Origin: Lentilactobacillus kosonis
Lineage (GTDB): Bacteria > Bacillota > Bacilli > Lactobacillales > Lactobacillaceae
DNA length: 64,000 bases
Reading direction: 5' to 3'
NCBI RefSeq assembly: GCF_003864335.1
Contig: NZ_BEXA01000003.1
Coordinates: 62,001-126,000 of the forward strand
The position numbers and the translations under genes were made by a program. Of the stretch, positions 30,697 through 38,970 are shown in pieces. The notes under the pieces were generated by a model that saw only the letters and a program-made list of their open reading frames with translations, was not told where the DNA came from and made no database searches. Position 1 is the stretch's first letter; each line of letters starts with the position of its first letter.

Positions 30697-30725
30697 AGGG
30701 TAGCATTCCCCAACCAAATTAACAA
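30697..30725 (-). promoter_or_regulatory. Promoter of the structured RNA gene
   Basis: TTGTTA (30720-30725), a 17-base spacer and TACCCT (30697-30702) with an extended -10 TG, on the minus strand. The start would fall right at the 5' strand of the closing stem near 30690. Confidence 0.5.
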
Positions 30726-30736
30726 TTGAAACGCTC

Positions 30737-30958
30737 TTAAGGGTGGCAACGTTTGAGAACTGTTTTTAGTTCTGACATTGGGGTCCCAGTCTCAAGAAAA
30801 CTGTCAATGGTATTAAGCCAGAATCGATCAGTATCATCTAAGACAACTGCTTGGCTTTCGGCAGTCAAATGACCAATCAAACCATTTTTAGCATATGTTT
30901 CAACTGACGCCATTTCAACATCGTAGCGGTGCGCAAATTCACTAATTGATAATTCCAT
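30737..30958 (-). CDS. Small MerR-like winged-helix protein
   Basis: The 73-residue product starts MELSISEFAHRYDVEMASVE and continues TYAKNGLIG, which follows the pattern of a MerR-type N-terminal HTH (helix, turn, then a Y-x-x-x-G-L-I wing). It then ends at about the point where MerR proteins begin their dimer helix. It lacks any effector domain, so it may be a stand-alone DNA-binding or anti-regulator protein, or a remnant. The gene sits immediately upstream of the structured RNA gene. Function unknown. Confidence 0.6.
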   Translation of the reverse strand: MELSISEFAHRYDVEMASVETYAKNGLIGHLTAESQAVVLDDTDRFWLNTIDSFLETGTPMSELKTVLKRCHP

Positions 30959-31020
30959 TTCTCTTCTCCAAATTTTAAAATACCAGAATATTCTAACAAA
31001 TTTGGAGCGAAAAGCAATCC

Positions 31021-31416
31021 CTATTCAATCATTCGCCAATTTCCTTCGGCCGCTTTTGAGATTTGATTTAAAAAGTGTAGTACACTTTTGGACCTAGTCT
31101 CGTTATGCTCGTTCAGCAAGTTGAGCCCTTCACCAGTGATCATGGGTTCACTAAGCGAAAAACCATCTGCTGATTGATTGCCAGTTGAAAACGCCATTAC
31201 CGTGTTACCATCATCAATTTCGGTGATAATAAAGAACATGCTAAAATCATCATCTTCTTTCATGTAAGCCGGCATGGCCCAAATGCCATCAGCAATTTCG
31301 ATTAACTCCTCATTTTCATACCGATAATCACGGTGGTTCTTTTTGGTAATTTTTTTATCAAGTACAAACATCATTTTGGCAAACGCAGCGTCACCCATTT
31401 TAATATCATCTTTCAT
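31021..31416 (-). CDS. Hypothetical protein, 131 residues
   Basis: I do not recognise a family. The protein is acidic and soluble, with no membrane segment. Notable stretches are IADGIWAMPAYMKEDDDFSM near residue 44 and HFLNQISKAAEGNWRMIE at the end. The second ATG (31416, MKDDIKMGDAAFAK) is chosen because AAAGGA lies nine bases before it; an ATG two codons upstream is too close. It lies between two likely single-gene units with no clear operon partner. Confidence 0.55.
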   Translation of the reverse strand: MKDDIKMGDAAFAKMMFVLDKKITKKNHRDYRYENEELIEIADGIWAMPAYMKEDDDFSMFFIITEIDDGNTVMAFSTGNQSADGFSLSEPMITGEGLNLLNEHNETRSKSVLHFLNQISKAAEGNWRMIE

Positions 31417-31493
31417 TGTCATTCATCCTTTCAAAATTAAAAAGGAGCGAAAAGATTCTATTACTTAATCTCTTCACTCTTTTACCTATTAGT

Positions 31494-32084
31494 TTAAGCA
31501 AACGAAAGGTCAGGAACTACAGCTTCACGCTGCATATGATAATATCGATGATCACCGATCATTTGAATACCAACATCCTTGAATCCTTTTCGCTCATACA
31601 ATTTTTTGGCATTAGGATTTTCAAAATCAACGTTTAATCCAATTACTGATTCACCATCATTTTCCGCCATTTTGGGAATAGCGTTCAATAGTTTCGAACC
31701 AATTCCCATCCCTTGATAATCGGGGTCGACCGCAATCGAATCCAAGTACCATTCGTCAGAATTAGTCTCTGAGTCAGAAATCAGTGGTTGATCAAATTCA
31801 GCACAGTTTTTAGATAAGTCGTACAGAACTTGGTTAACAGCATCTTCGTTATCACTTGGATAACCAAATGCCACTCCCACAACTTGACCATCGGCCTCGG
31901 CCACCACAGTGGTTGCTTTTTCACCCAGATATTCATCTGTTTGATAAGCACCTGTGATGACCTTCTCTAATCCAGGTTCGGGAACGTCTTCAAGTTCACT
32001 CAATTCCATCTCATCATAAATAATATCTATCAGCGGCGCTATCTGACCAGCGTCATCTTGCTGTGCTTCTCTAATGGTTATCAA
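31494..32084 (-). CDS. GNAT-family N-acetyltransferase
   Basis: The 196-residue protein has the complete GNAT core: EWYLDSIAVDPDYQGMGIGS near residue 108-129, where QGMGIG is the acetyl-CoA phosphate loop (usual Q/RxxGxG/A), and VDFENPNAKKLYERKGFKDV near 150-170, the C-terminal motif. The N-terminus MITIREAQQDDAGQIAPLID is also standard. Substrate unknown. The gene stands alone between the 131-residue hypothetical gene and the DUF1003 gene, 86 bases after the latter. Confidence 0.85.
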   Translation of the reverse strand: MITIREAQQDDAGQIAPLIDIIYDEMELSELEDVPEPGLEKVITGAYQTDEYLGEKATTVVAEADGQVVGVAFGYPSDNEDAVNQVLYDLSKNCAEFDQPLISDSETNSDEWYLDSIAVDPDYQGMGIGSKLLNAIPKMAENDGESVIGLNVDFENPNAKKLYERKGFKDVGIQMIGDHRYYHMQREAVVPDLSFA

Positions 32085-32170
32085 AAAATCCTCCTAAAAT
32101 TAAATCATTCATCATAGTCATAAGCAAAAGGATACCTATAATGGTTAAATTTGTCAAAAACTAACTCCGA

Positions 32171-32899
32171 TTAATCATTTTCTTTATCCTTTTGTAAAGA
32201 ATCAATCTCGCTTCTAATTTGTCCTAAAATCTCGATCTCTAACTTTTGGATTTCCAAAGTATGGGGAATCTGATTCTGGGCCAAGTTATCAAGTTTCGCA
32301 TGCAAAATTCTTAGTTCGTGTTCCGACTTCAAATTAACATGATAATCATTTTCTGAATTCATTCGATCGCGATCAGCTGCTCGGTTCTGACTCATCATAA
32401 TGATTGGTGCTTGAATGGCAGCAATACAACTTAATGCTAAGTTAAGTAAGATAAATGGAAACGGATCAAAATGAACTCCAAATAAACTCAACCCGTTAAT
32501 TAGCATCCAAACAATCAACACTAATGAAAATATTAAAATAAATCCCCAGCTACCACCAAATCTGGCAACCGCATCCGATACTTTTTGTCCCATGGTTAAA
32601 CTCTTATTCAACGTATCATTGACATCGATAATGTCATAATCATCGCTTTGCATCGCTTTAGTTAACCGCCGATTAATCTTATTAGTTTGTTTAACATCGG
32701 CATTAATTAAACCGTCCACCCGCATCAGTTGATATTTAAGTAAATGATGATCACAAATAAAGTCCGTTACCTTCGCCTCAGGATAATCACCCTTAATCAA
32801 ATTCCTAACGGCTGGATCGAGCTCTCTAAGTAATCGGCCATCTGTGATTGGATGAGTCCGGTGGTCAACGATACACGCTACTTGTTGTTCTTGTTCCAT
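32171..32899 (-). CDS. DUF1003 membrane protein
   Basis: The 242-residue product has a soluble N-terminal part, the DUF1003 core with two membrane helices (FILIFSLVLIVWMLINGLSL and FPFILLNLALSCIAAIQAP) near residues 120-170, the conserved SQNRAADRDRMNSENDYHVN after them, and a C-terminal coiled coil. The ATG at 32899 has a GGGAGGA ribosome binding site. Some members are linked to magnesium or other cation handling, but the function is not established. Confidence 0.85.
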   Translation of the reverse strand: MEQEQQVACIVDHRTHPITDGRLLRELDPAVRNLIKGDYPEAKVTDFICDHHLLKYQLMRVDGLINADVKQTNKINRRLTKAMQSDDYDIIDVNDTLNKSLTMGQKVSDAVARFGGSWGFILIFSLVLIVWMLINGLSLFGVHFDPFPFILLNLALSCIAAIQAPIIMMSQNRAADRDRMNSENDYHVNLKSEHELRILHAKLDNLAQNQIPHTLEIQKLEIEILGQIRSEIDSLQKDKEND

Positions 32900-32924
32900 C
32901 AAAATTCCTCCCAAAAATATCAGT

Positions 32925-32959
32925 AAAAAAGTCCTACCGATATTATATCAGTAAGACTT
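32925..32959 (-). terminator. Terminator after the 58-residue protein gene
   Basis: An imperfect stem (AAGTC-TAC-GATA with partners) followed on the minus strand by six T residues, between the small protein gene and the DUF1003 gene. Confidence 0.75.
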
Positions 32960-33013
32960 CTACGATCATTAGAATTTTAAAAACTAGTTAGTCGCCAACA
33001 TCATAACAGTTAA

Positions 33014-33190
33014 TTATGCCTTTACTAAATCTTGCTTAGCATCTAGAAGTGCAGCCTTCAAGGCACGGATATGCTCTGCAGTTCCTTCATCATGCTTGGA
33101 TGCATTCATCCAAGTTAACACACTTAAGTTAGTTTCCATTTCAGCAATAATTTTTTGAATAGCCTGGTCAGATTCCCCATTGGTAGACAT
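33014..33190 (-). CDS. Small hypothetical protein, 58 residues
   Basis: The protein starts MSTNGESDQAIQKIIAEMET, is mostly helical and soluble, and has no motif I recognise. The ATG at 33190 is well supported by an AGGAGG ribosome binding site seven bases upstream; an open frame continues to 33226 without a better start. A good promoter (33222-33250) and a terminator bracket it, so it is a genuine single-gene unit. Confidence 0.7.
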   Translation of the reverse strand: MSTNGESDQAIQKIIAEMETNLSVLTWMNASKHDEGTAEHIRALKAALLDAKQDLVKA

Positions 33191-33221
33191 GTCTAGTCTC
33201 CTCCTAATATTTGATAACGAT

Positions 33222-33250
33222 ATCATAACCGATATTTCGCTTTATCTCAA
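33222..33250 (-). promoter_or_regulatory. Promoter of the 58-residue protein gene
   Basis: TTGAGA (33245-33250), a 17-base spacer and TATGAT (33222-33227) on the minus strand, 32 bases before the start codon. Confidence 0.7.
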
Positions 33251-33339
33251 CCCAAATGGCCCACTTTTCATACTTTTATAATTTTTTCACATAGTAATCA
33301 ATTTAACCCTATGCTTATAGGCTTTTAAATGAGAGTAAC

Positions 33340-34214
33340 CTAATCAAAATACTGTTTCATGTCACTTGGAAGATCCACATTAAATTTCAATTCTTTATTA
33401 GAGAACGGATCAATAAATGATAGCTTGGCAGCATGTAATGCTTGCCGGTCAATCCCTAATTCCATTGGTCCTGAATATAGTTCATCTCCGATCAAGGGAT
33501 GCCCGATTGATGCAAAGTGTACCCGAATTTGATGAGTCCTACCAGTATGCAAGACAACTCTCACGGTCGTGTAACTTTTACTATCACTAATTTTCCAATA
33601 TTCCGTTCTAGCTGGTTTTCCATCATCAGAAATCATTTGACCAAAGCCAACATCTCGTTTAGCAATTGGCTTATCGATTTCCGCATGGTCTGATAATCCA
33701 GTACCAGATACTACAGCAACATATTCTTTAAAAATTTCTTTTTCATCCATTAACACATTTGCAAGACTGTTAGCCAGTCGATGCTTAGCCACTAACACCA
33801 CGCCACTAGTGAATCGATCTAATCTAGTAATGATGTGAGGAACTAAGTTTTCTTCATGATTTTCCAACCAGTGGCCTTTAACTCGATTAACTAATGTATC
33901 CGTTCGGTTAGCCGGACCTGGAACAACTGTTAGGCCAGCAGGTTTGTTAACCACTAACCAGTTTTTGTCTTCATATAAAACATCTAATTCAGCATCACTA
34001 GCCGGAACGTCCAGATCACCTTGTTCTGGTGGAAATCTAACGCTCACGACATCCCCTTCGCTAACTCTAGCATCTGAGACTGGCCGGTTGTTCAGATAGA
34101 ATTTTCCATCACCATCTCGAAGGTCCTTATACATTCGATGACTAATACCAACACTATTTAGAAATTTTCTTAATGTTTCAGTTGGACCTTGGTTATATTC
34201 AAATCGATTTTCAT
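33340..34214 (-). CDS. RluA-family 23S/tRNA pseudouridine synthase, 1-base deletion
   Basis: The product isomerises uridine to pseudouridine in an RNA that cannot be named here. The catalytic motif is HIITRLDRFTSG near residue 125, with the aspartate in RLD. Other family segments are NKPAGLTVVPG near 93 and LHTGRTHQIRVHFASIGHPL near 225. The frame opens without a start codon until one base is added to the run at 34201-34203. Then the ATG at 34214 gives MKIDFEYNQGPTETLRKFLN, a typical S4-like N-terminus, with AAGGA ahead. Repaired length is 291 residues. Confidence 0.9.
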
Positions 34215-34342
34215 CTATTATTTTCCTTGCTTCCCGGTTTAAATTTAAAATTAATTTTAATAACTGATTGCGAGCGTAATTATATCACAGTTCCTGATTG
34301 GACAACTGGGGCTTAATATTTCGATTAATTTTATAAATTAAC

Positions 34343-34495
34343 ATTGTGCACAATTTTTTTGTAGACGTTTAAACCCCAATTGCCTCTAAGTGTGAATGAT
34401 AATTTATTAATTCACAAGACAGGCTTCTTTGAAAATTAGGCTTTAATGCGCTTACATTTAGATATATAATGAATATACAAGTTCATTTGTGAACT
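34343..34495 (+). promoter_or_regulatory. NADH oxidase promoter region with palindromes
   Basis: A perfect TATAAT at 34465-34470 with a weak TTTAAT 17 bases upstream is the probable promoter. Three inverted repeats lie around it: TTGTGCACAA (34343-34352), TGTGAAT with ATTCACA 12 bases apart (34391-34416), and AGTTCA-TTTG-TGAACT (34480-34495) just after the start site. The TGTGAA/TTCACA halves resemble those of the NADH-sensing repressor Rex, but none has the standard Rex spacing. No gene is seen in 34215-34527. Confidence 0.5.
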
Positions 34496-34527
34496 GATTA
34501 ATTACCTATTTTGGGGAGGAATTTAAA

Positions 34528-35865
34528 ATGAAAATTGCTGTAATTGGTTGTACTCACGCTGGTACCTTTGCAATCAAAACTGTCTTAGCTGAACATCCTG
34601 ATGCCGAAGTAACGGTTTATGAAAAGAATGACAACATCTCATTTCTTTCATGTGGAATTGCCCTTTATCTTGGGGGAGAAGTTAAGGACCCACAAGGATT
34701 ATTTTATTCAAGTCCTGAAGAACTTAGCAAACTTGGCGCAACCGTTAAGATGCAACATTCAGTTGAAAGCGTTGATCCCGATAAAAAAGAATTAACTGTT
34801 AAAAATCTCGAAGACAACACTGAATTCACTGATACTTACGACAAGTTGGTGGTTACCAGCGGTTCATGGCCAGTTATTCCTCCAATTCCTGGAGTAGATA
34901 ATAAGAACGTTTACCTTTGCAAAAACTATGGTCACGCTAAAGCCTTATTTGAAAAAGCCAAAGATGCTAAACGGATTATTGTAATTGGTGCTGGTTATAT
35001 TGGTGCCGAACTGGCTGAAGCTTATAGTAAGAGCGGTCACGATGTTACCTTACTCGATGGTGCTGATCGTGTAATGCCTAAGTATTTTGATAGCGAATTT
35101 ACTGATGTCATTGAACAAGATTTCAGAGATCACGGTGTAACCTTAGGATTAGGTGAAAAAGTTCAAGAAATTTCTGGCGATGACGTTGCCACTGTTAAAA
35201 CAGATAAGAACAGTTATGAAGCTGATTTAGTTGTTCTATGTGTTGGCTTCAGACCAAATAACGACTTAGTAAAAGGTAAGTTAGATATGACTGATAACGG
35301 GGCTTTAATCACTAATGATTATATGCAAACTTCAAACCCTGATATCTATGCTGCTGGTGATAGCGTGGCTGTTCACTACAACCCTACTCACGGATTAGCT
35401 TATATTCCATTGGCTACTAATGCGGTTCGTCAAGGAATCTTAGTTGGTAAAAACATTGAAACCCCAACCGTTAAATATATCGGAACCCAATCATCATCAG
35501 GATTGAAGTTATACGATCAAATCATGGTTTCAACAGGATTAACCCTAGATTCTGCTAAACGTGCTGGCATCAATGCCGACCGAGTTGTGGTTAAAGATAA
35601 TTACCGTCCAGAATTCATGCCAACCACCGCTGAAGTCTTAATGTCCTTAGTTTACGATAAGGACAGCCGTAAAATTCTTGGCGGTTCATTGATGAGTACT
35701 TACGACATTTCTCAATCAGCTAATACATTGTCAGTATGTATTCAAGATGGTGATACCATTGATGAATTGGCAATGGTCGATATGCTATTCCAACCACAAT
35801 TTGACAGACCATTCAACTACCTCAACATTTTAGCTCAGGCTGCTCAAGCCAAAGCTGACAAATAA
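34528..35865 (+). CDS. nox: NADH oxidase, water-forming type
   Basis: This FAD enzyme re-oxidises NADH with oxygen, a main route of NAD regeneration in aerated lactobacilli. The 445-residue protein starts MKIAVIGCTHAGTFAIKTVL, the FAD-binding fold. It carries the single redox cysteine in SFLSCGIALYLGG near residue 42, the NADH-binding fold IIVIGAGYIGAELAEAYSKS near 152, and the second FAD motif IYAAGDSVAVHY near 275. The one active-site cysteine fits the four-electron, water-forming class. A close relative, CoA-disulfide reductase, is less likely. The GGGGAGG ribosome binding site decides the start. Confidence 0.92.
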   Translation: MKIAVIGCTHAGTFAIKTVLAEHPDAEVTVYEKNDNISFLSCGIALYLGGEVKDPQGLFYSSPEELSKLGATVKMQHSVESVDPDKKELTVKNLEDNTEFTDTYDKLVVTSGSWPVIPPIPGVDNKNVYLCKNYGHAKALFEKAKDAKRIIVIGAGYIGAELAEAYSKSGHDVTLLDGADRVMPKYFDSEFTDVIEQDFRDHGVTLGLGEKVQEISGDDVATVKTDKNSYEADLVVLCVGFRPNNDLVKGKLDMTDNGALITNDYMQTSNPDIYAAGDSVAVHYNPTHGLAYIPLATNAVRQGILVGKNIETPTVKYIGTQSSSGLKLYDQIMVSTGLTLDSAKRAGINADRVVVKDNYRPEFMPTTAEVLMSLVYDKDSRKILGGSLMSTYDISQSANTLSVCIQDGDTIDELAMVDMLFQPQFDRPFNYLNILAQAAQAKADK

Positions 35866-35894
35866 TTTAATCGGCTAATTATTAAAATTTAATT

Positions 35895-35923
35895 TTGTAA
35901 ACCATTTTTGAAAACGTTATAAT
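35895..35923 (+). promoter_or_regulatory. Promoter of the YbjQ gene leader
   Basis: TTGTAA (35895-35900), a 17-base spacer and TATAAT (35918-35923), 30 bases after the NADH oxidase stop. The start would be near 35930. Confidence 0.75.
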
Positions 35924-35929
35924 TAAGCT

Positions 35930-36023
35930 GCATCGTGATAAGGATCTTTTTCAACCACATGAAAAACCTAATTTCGATGTTTGCCCCACCGATCACGCAA
36001 ATTGCTTAGGTTGGTGGGGTTTT
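35930..36023 (+). promoter_or_regulatory. Structured leader with terminator before the YbjQ gene
   Basis: The transcript would begin with a helix GCATCG/CGATGT enclosing a small hairpin (TTTTTCA/TGAAAAA). A GC-rich stem CCCCACC (35984-35990) with GGTGGGG (36013-36019) and a T-run follows. AACCTAA (35965-35971) is a perfect complement of TTAGGTT (36006-36012), which adjoins the terminator's second arm, so two competing folds are possible. This looks like an attenuator or riboswitch, but I do not match it to a known class. Confidence 0.5.
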
Positions 36024-36055
36024 CTATAGAATCTTTATAACTAAGGAGAATTCAT

Positions 36056-36378
36056 ATGGCAGATAATTTTATCGTTACAACAACTGAAAATATTCCAGGT
36101 AAAGATTACGAAGTAATTGGTGAAGTCTTTGGACTAACCACTCAATCAAAAAACGTGGTTCGCAATATCGGCGCAGGTTTAAAAAACATCGTTGGTGGCG
36201 AAATTAAAGACTACACTAACATGCTAGAGGAAGCTCGAGACGTTGCTGTTAATCGGTTACGTGATAACGCCAAAAAATGGGTGCTGATGCAGTTGTCATG
36301 ATGCGTTTCGACTCAGGTTCTATTGGTACTGATATGCAATCCGTCGCTGCTTATGGCACGGCAGTTAAATTTAAATAG
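36056..36378 (+). CDS. YbjQ/DUF74 family protein, 1-base deletion
   Basis: This small protein forms pentameric, beta-rich assemblies in relatives and is often labelled heavy-metal-binding; its real function is unknown. The readable part starts [20 protein letters not shown] and has [20 protein letters not shown] near residue 30. After NAKK the frame fails because the A-run near 36272 has six rather than seven A residues. Repaired, it ends [20 protein letters not shown] then a short tail, giving 107 residues. An AAGGAG ribosome binding site precedes the ATG. Confidence 0.88.
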
Positions 36379-36386
36379 TTAAACAT

Positions 36387-36419
36387 AAAATGGTTTCCTA
36401 AATTGGAAGCCATTTTTTT
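36387..36419 (+). terminator. Terminator after the YbjQ gene
   Basis: A stem AAATGG-TTCC with GGAA-CCATTT and a run of seven T residues, eight bases after the repaired stop. Confidence 0.85.
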
Positions 36420-36468
36420 ATCAACTTTTTAATGAATCCTAAATTAATCTATAGTATCGTTTTAATAT

Positions 36469-36504
36469 AGAAGATTTAAGAGAAGATTTAAGAGAAGATT
36501 TAAG
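36469..36504 (+). repeat. Three exact 12-base tandem repeats before crcB
   Basis: AGAAGATTTAAG occurs three times without change at 36469, 36481 and 36493, directly followed by the AGGAG ribosome binding site of the first crcB gene. The array lies in the leader or promoter of the crcB pair. Copy number could vary by slippage. Confidence 0.9.
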
Positions 36505-36516
36505 AGGAGTTTTAAT

Positions 36517-36908
36517 ATGGATGAATTATTAATTGCATTATTTGCAATTTTGGGTGGCATGGCCCGATTTGGCGTAGATAACTTAATTTCCGTCAGTAAC
36601 TTGCCCCTTGCTACCTTACTAATCAATTTAAGTGGTTGCTTTTTGTTGGCCTTAATTAATACCACGATTGCCATATCCCAACGTTTTCCTGCTCAATTAT
36701 CATTGGCGATGGGAACTGGAATGATTGGCGCCTTCACAACATTCTCAACATTCAGTATTGAAATCGTCAAACTATTTATCAATCACCATCCTATCATTGC
36801 CCTCATGTACTTGATTTTAAGTATTGGTCTAGGAATCATCTTGGCTAGCCTTGGTAACTTATTAGGCAAAAAATCACCTCACATACAATGCGAGGTGATC
36901 AAAGATGA
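36517..36908 (+). CDS. crcB1: CrcB/Fluc fluoride channel subunit 1, likely 1-base deletion
   Basis: This is a small membrane protein of dual-topology fluoride channels that lower cytoplasmic fluoride. It has four helices, with the central GTGMIGAFTTFSTFSIE near residue 67 carrying the conserved phenylalanine box. As read, the frame runs past the next gene's start to 36972 with a nonsense tail. With one more A in the run near 36868 it ends at a TGA overlapping the ATG of the second crcB gene (ATGA), giving 130 residues, the normal length. The two genes together form an antiparallel heterodimer. Confidence 0.88.
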
Positions 36909-37255
36909 ATTCATATTTATTAATTGGTCTTGGAGCGGCTGTTGGTGCAGTTGCCAGATACGATGTCACTAAATTAATTAATCGCCATAAAGAAACTATT
37001 TTTCCAACTGCGACCCTCATCATTAATTTACTGGGAGCATTTTTATTAGGCATCTTCACGACCCACTTAATTCATGATCCTTCTTGGTTGTCATTATTAG
37101 GAACTGGCCTTTGCGGCGGTTTCACCACATTTTCAACAATGGCCAACGAATGCTTGATTATGTGGCAAGAACGCACTTTCCACGCGCTCCTATGGTACTT
37201 ATCATTAACCATTATTGGTGGTATTGGATTGGCGACCTTAGGATTACTTATTTAG
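36905..37255 (+). CDS. crcB2: CrcB/Fluc fluoride channel subunit 2
   Basis: Second subunit of the fluoride channel pair. The 116-residue protein has four membrane helices, starts MNSYLLIGLGAAVGAVARYD and has the pore signature LGTGLCGGFTTFSTMANECL near residue 65. Its ATG overlaps the repaired stop of crcB1, which points to coupled translation. Its 3' end overlaps the convergent acetyltransferase gene by eight bases. No fluoride riboswitch was found upstream of the pair. Confidence 0.93.
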   Translation: MNSYLLIGLGAAVGAVARYDVTKLINRHKETIFPTATLIINLLGAFLLGIFTTHLIHDPSWLSLLGTGLCGGFTTFSTMANECLIMWQERTFHALLWYLSLTIIGGIGLATLGLLI

Positions 37256-37798
37256 GATGAATCCGCGTTTTGATATACCACCGGAAAATAACCCCGCCAT
37301 AATTTCTAATTAATGCTAAGTATTCATTAGGATCAACATCACCATTGAAACTCAACAATTCATAGTCAGTATGACCTTCAGTCAAAGTGAAATCGGCTGG
37401 GACAAAGCCATTCTTCAGATAAAATGCTTTTCGTTTCAGTCGCTGCTCATAATTGGGCGCGGCTGTTTTTACTTCCTCGATAATTAAAGCAAGTTTATTA
37501 CCAACGTATTGTTGTTTAATTGCCATCAATGCTTGACTACCATAACCTTGCGAACGATTGCTTGGATCAATTGCTAAGAAAAAAACATATGTTAATTTAT
37601 GATGCGTAATACAGTAGGTTAAACCTACCCAGCGATTATCATCATAGATACCCCAAAATCGACATTTTCATGTTTAGCATTTTTCAGCAAATACCACAGT
37701 GGAATTTGTTCATCCTTTGGAAATGCATGCTTAAACAGATGTCTCACCTTAACAAAATCAGTTGATTGCCGATTAATGGTAATTAACTTAAGACTCAT
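37248..37798 (-). CDS. GNAT-family acetyltransferase, 1-base deletion
   Basis: The start MSLKLITINRQSTDFVKVRH has an AAGGAGG ribosome binding site. After KHENVDF the frame shifts because the run at 37655-37658 (plus strand) lacks one base. Repaired, it continues YDDNRWVGLTYCITHHKLTY and VFFLAIDPSNRSQGYGSQAL, the acetyl-CoA loop region, then reaches the downstream frame (MAIKQQYVGNKLALIIEEVK). Repaired length is 183 residues. The late motif KRKAFYLKNGFVPADFTL is also GNAT-like. Substrate unknown. Confidence 0.85.
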
Positions 37799-37855
37799 AT
37801 AAACCTCCTTGTTCCTGAGTATTATGAACCATCATGCCAGATTTAATTCCAAAAG

Positions 37856-38932
37856 TCACTTATCATTTGCCAATTTAAAGCTCAAAACAACCGGGTTGTG
37901 ATCCGAATGCGCAAAATGTAGATTTTTCACATGAATTCGTTCTGGAATCACATTTTTAGAAACTATAAAACCATCTGCAAATGAAACATATGTTTCACCT
38001 TGCTTATACCTCATATTGTTATTTCTAACTGACGGAACTTTAGCTTGTCGCAAGCCATTAGTCACTAATTTAAATTCTTTAGGAATCTTAGCAACTGGAA
38101 ATGGATGTGTCCAACTTAGCCGTTTTGAGGTGGTATTGAATACCGCGGGACTGTTTTGAAGCATATCGTGATTGTAATCACCACCTACCATCACATAATT
38201 TCCATGTTTAGCCTCAATTTTCATTCGATTAAACACTTTGGCTAGCTGTGCGTTCATCACCTTTTGATTCTTAGTAAATGCCGATAAATGCACATTAATT
38301 AATGATAAGCGTTTACCATTGTCAACTGGAATTCTGGTTACGGAAATTGCTCGATCTAAATCCACAATTTTACTGAAGTTGGTATCAATTGGCAATTTAT
38401 ACCTGGTACTCTTAGTAATCTGCGTTTTAGTCAAGGTCACAATGCCAGACTTGGCTTTGCCAATTGGCCTAGTTACTGGATAAAACAGATAAGCCGAATC
38501 ATAATTTTGGGCAAACACATGTGAATATGCGGGCAAGTTTTGCGTTAACCAATGATATTCATTAACATGTTGTGCTCGATCGCCATCAGTATCAACTTCT
38601 TGAAACGACACCAAATCGGGATTTTCCGATTTAACTGCGCCAACAAATGCCTTCATCCCCTGTTCCACGCTTCGTTTACTAAATGCACGCGAATAGTAGC
38701 CGCCGTCCATAAAGAACGTGTAATTATGCGGATATGATCCGTAACCAATATTAAATGTCATGGCTTTATATGACTTATTAACTTTCATTTTTTGTGCGCT
38801 TCGATTAACCACTGCTAACTTTTGATTATCTGGGATTCGATGATAACTACCAAATACATAAGCTACATAACCCCCAACAATTATTAATATCACTATGATT
38901 ACCCAAAACGACCACTTCAATATTTTTTTCAT
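37856..38932 (-). CDS. Membrane-anchored endonuclease/exonuclease/phosphatase family protein
   Basis: The 358-residue product has one N-terminal membrane helix (residues 5-27) and an extracytoplasmic EEP hydrolase domain. Metal and catalytic motifs are visible: TFNIGYG near residue 58, the glutamate in SFQEVDTDG near 110, INVHLSAF near 210, GGDYNHDML near 250, and the final histidine in FAHSDHNPVVLSF. The family includes sphingomyelinases, DNases and lipid phosphatases, so the substrate is open. The start is placed at the second of two adjacent ATGs (38932) for better spacing from GGGG; 38935 is equally possible. Confidence 0.85.
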   Translation of the reverse strand: MKKILKWSFWVIIVILIIVGGYVAYVFGSYHRIPDNQKLAVVNRSAQKMKVNKSYKAMTFNIGYGSYPHNYTFFMDGGYYSRAFSKRSVEQGMKAFVGAVKSENPDLVSFQEVDTDGDRAQHVNEYHWLTQNLPAYSHVFAQNYDSAYLFYPVTRPIGKAKSGIVTLTKTQITKSTRYKLPIDTNFSKIVDLDRAISVTRIPVDNGKRLSLINVHLSAFTKNQKVMNAQLAKVFNRMKIEAKHGNYVMVGGDYNHDMLQNSPAVFNTTSKRLSWTHPFPVAKIPKEFKLVTNGLRQAKVPSVRNNNMRYKQGETYVSFADGFIVSKNVIPERIHVKNLHFAHSDHNPVVLSFKLANDK

Positions 38933-38970
38933 CATATTCCCCACTAATATCTTTATAAATTCACCAAAAT

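Noticed and set aside
36469-36504. CRISPR-like array
   Set aside because: Repeats are 12 bases, directly adjacent with no spacers, and no cas gene is in the window.
36421-36516. Fluoride riboswitch before crcB
   Set aside because: The short interval lacks the conserved GGNGAUGG-type pseudoknot element; only the tandem repeats are present.
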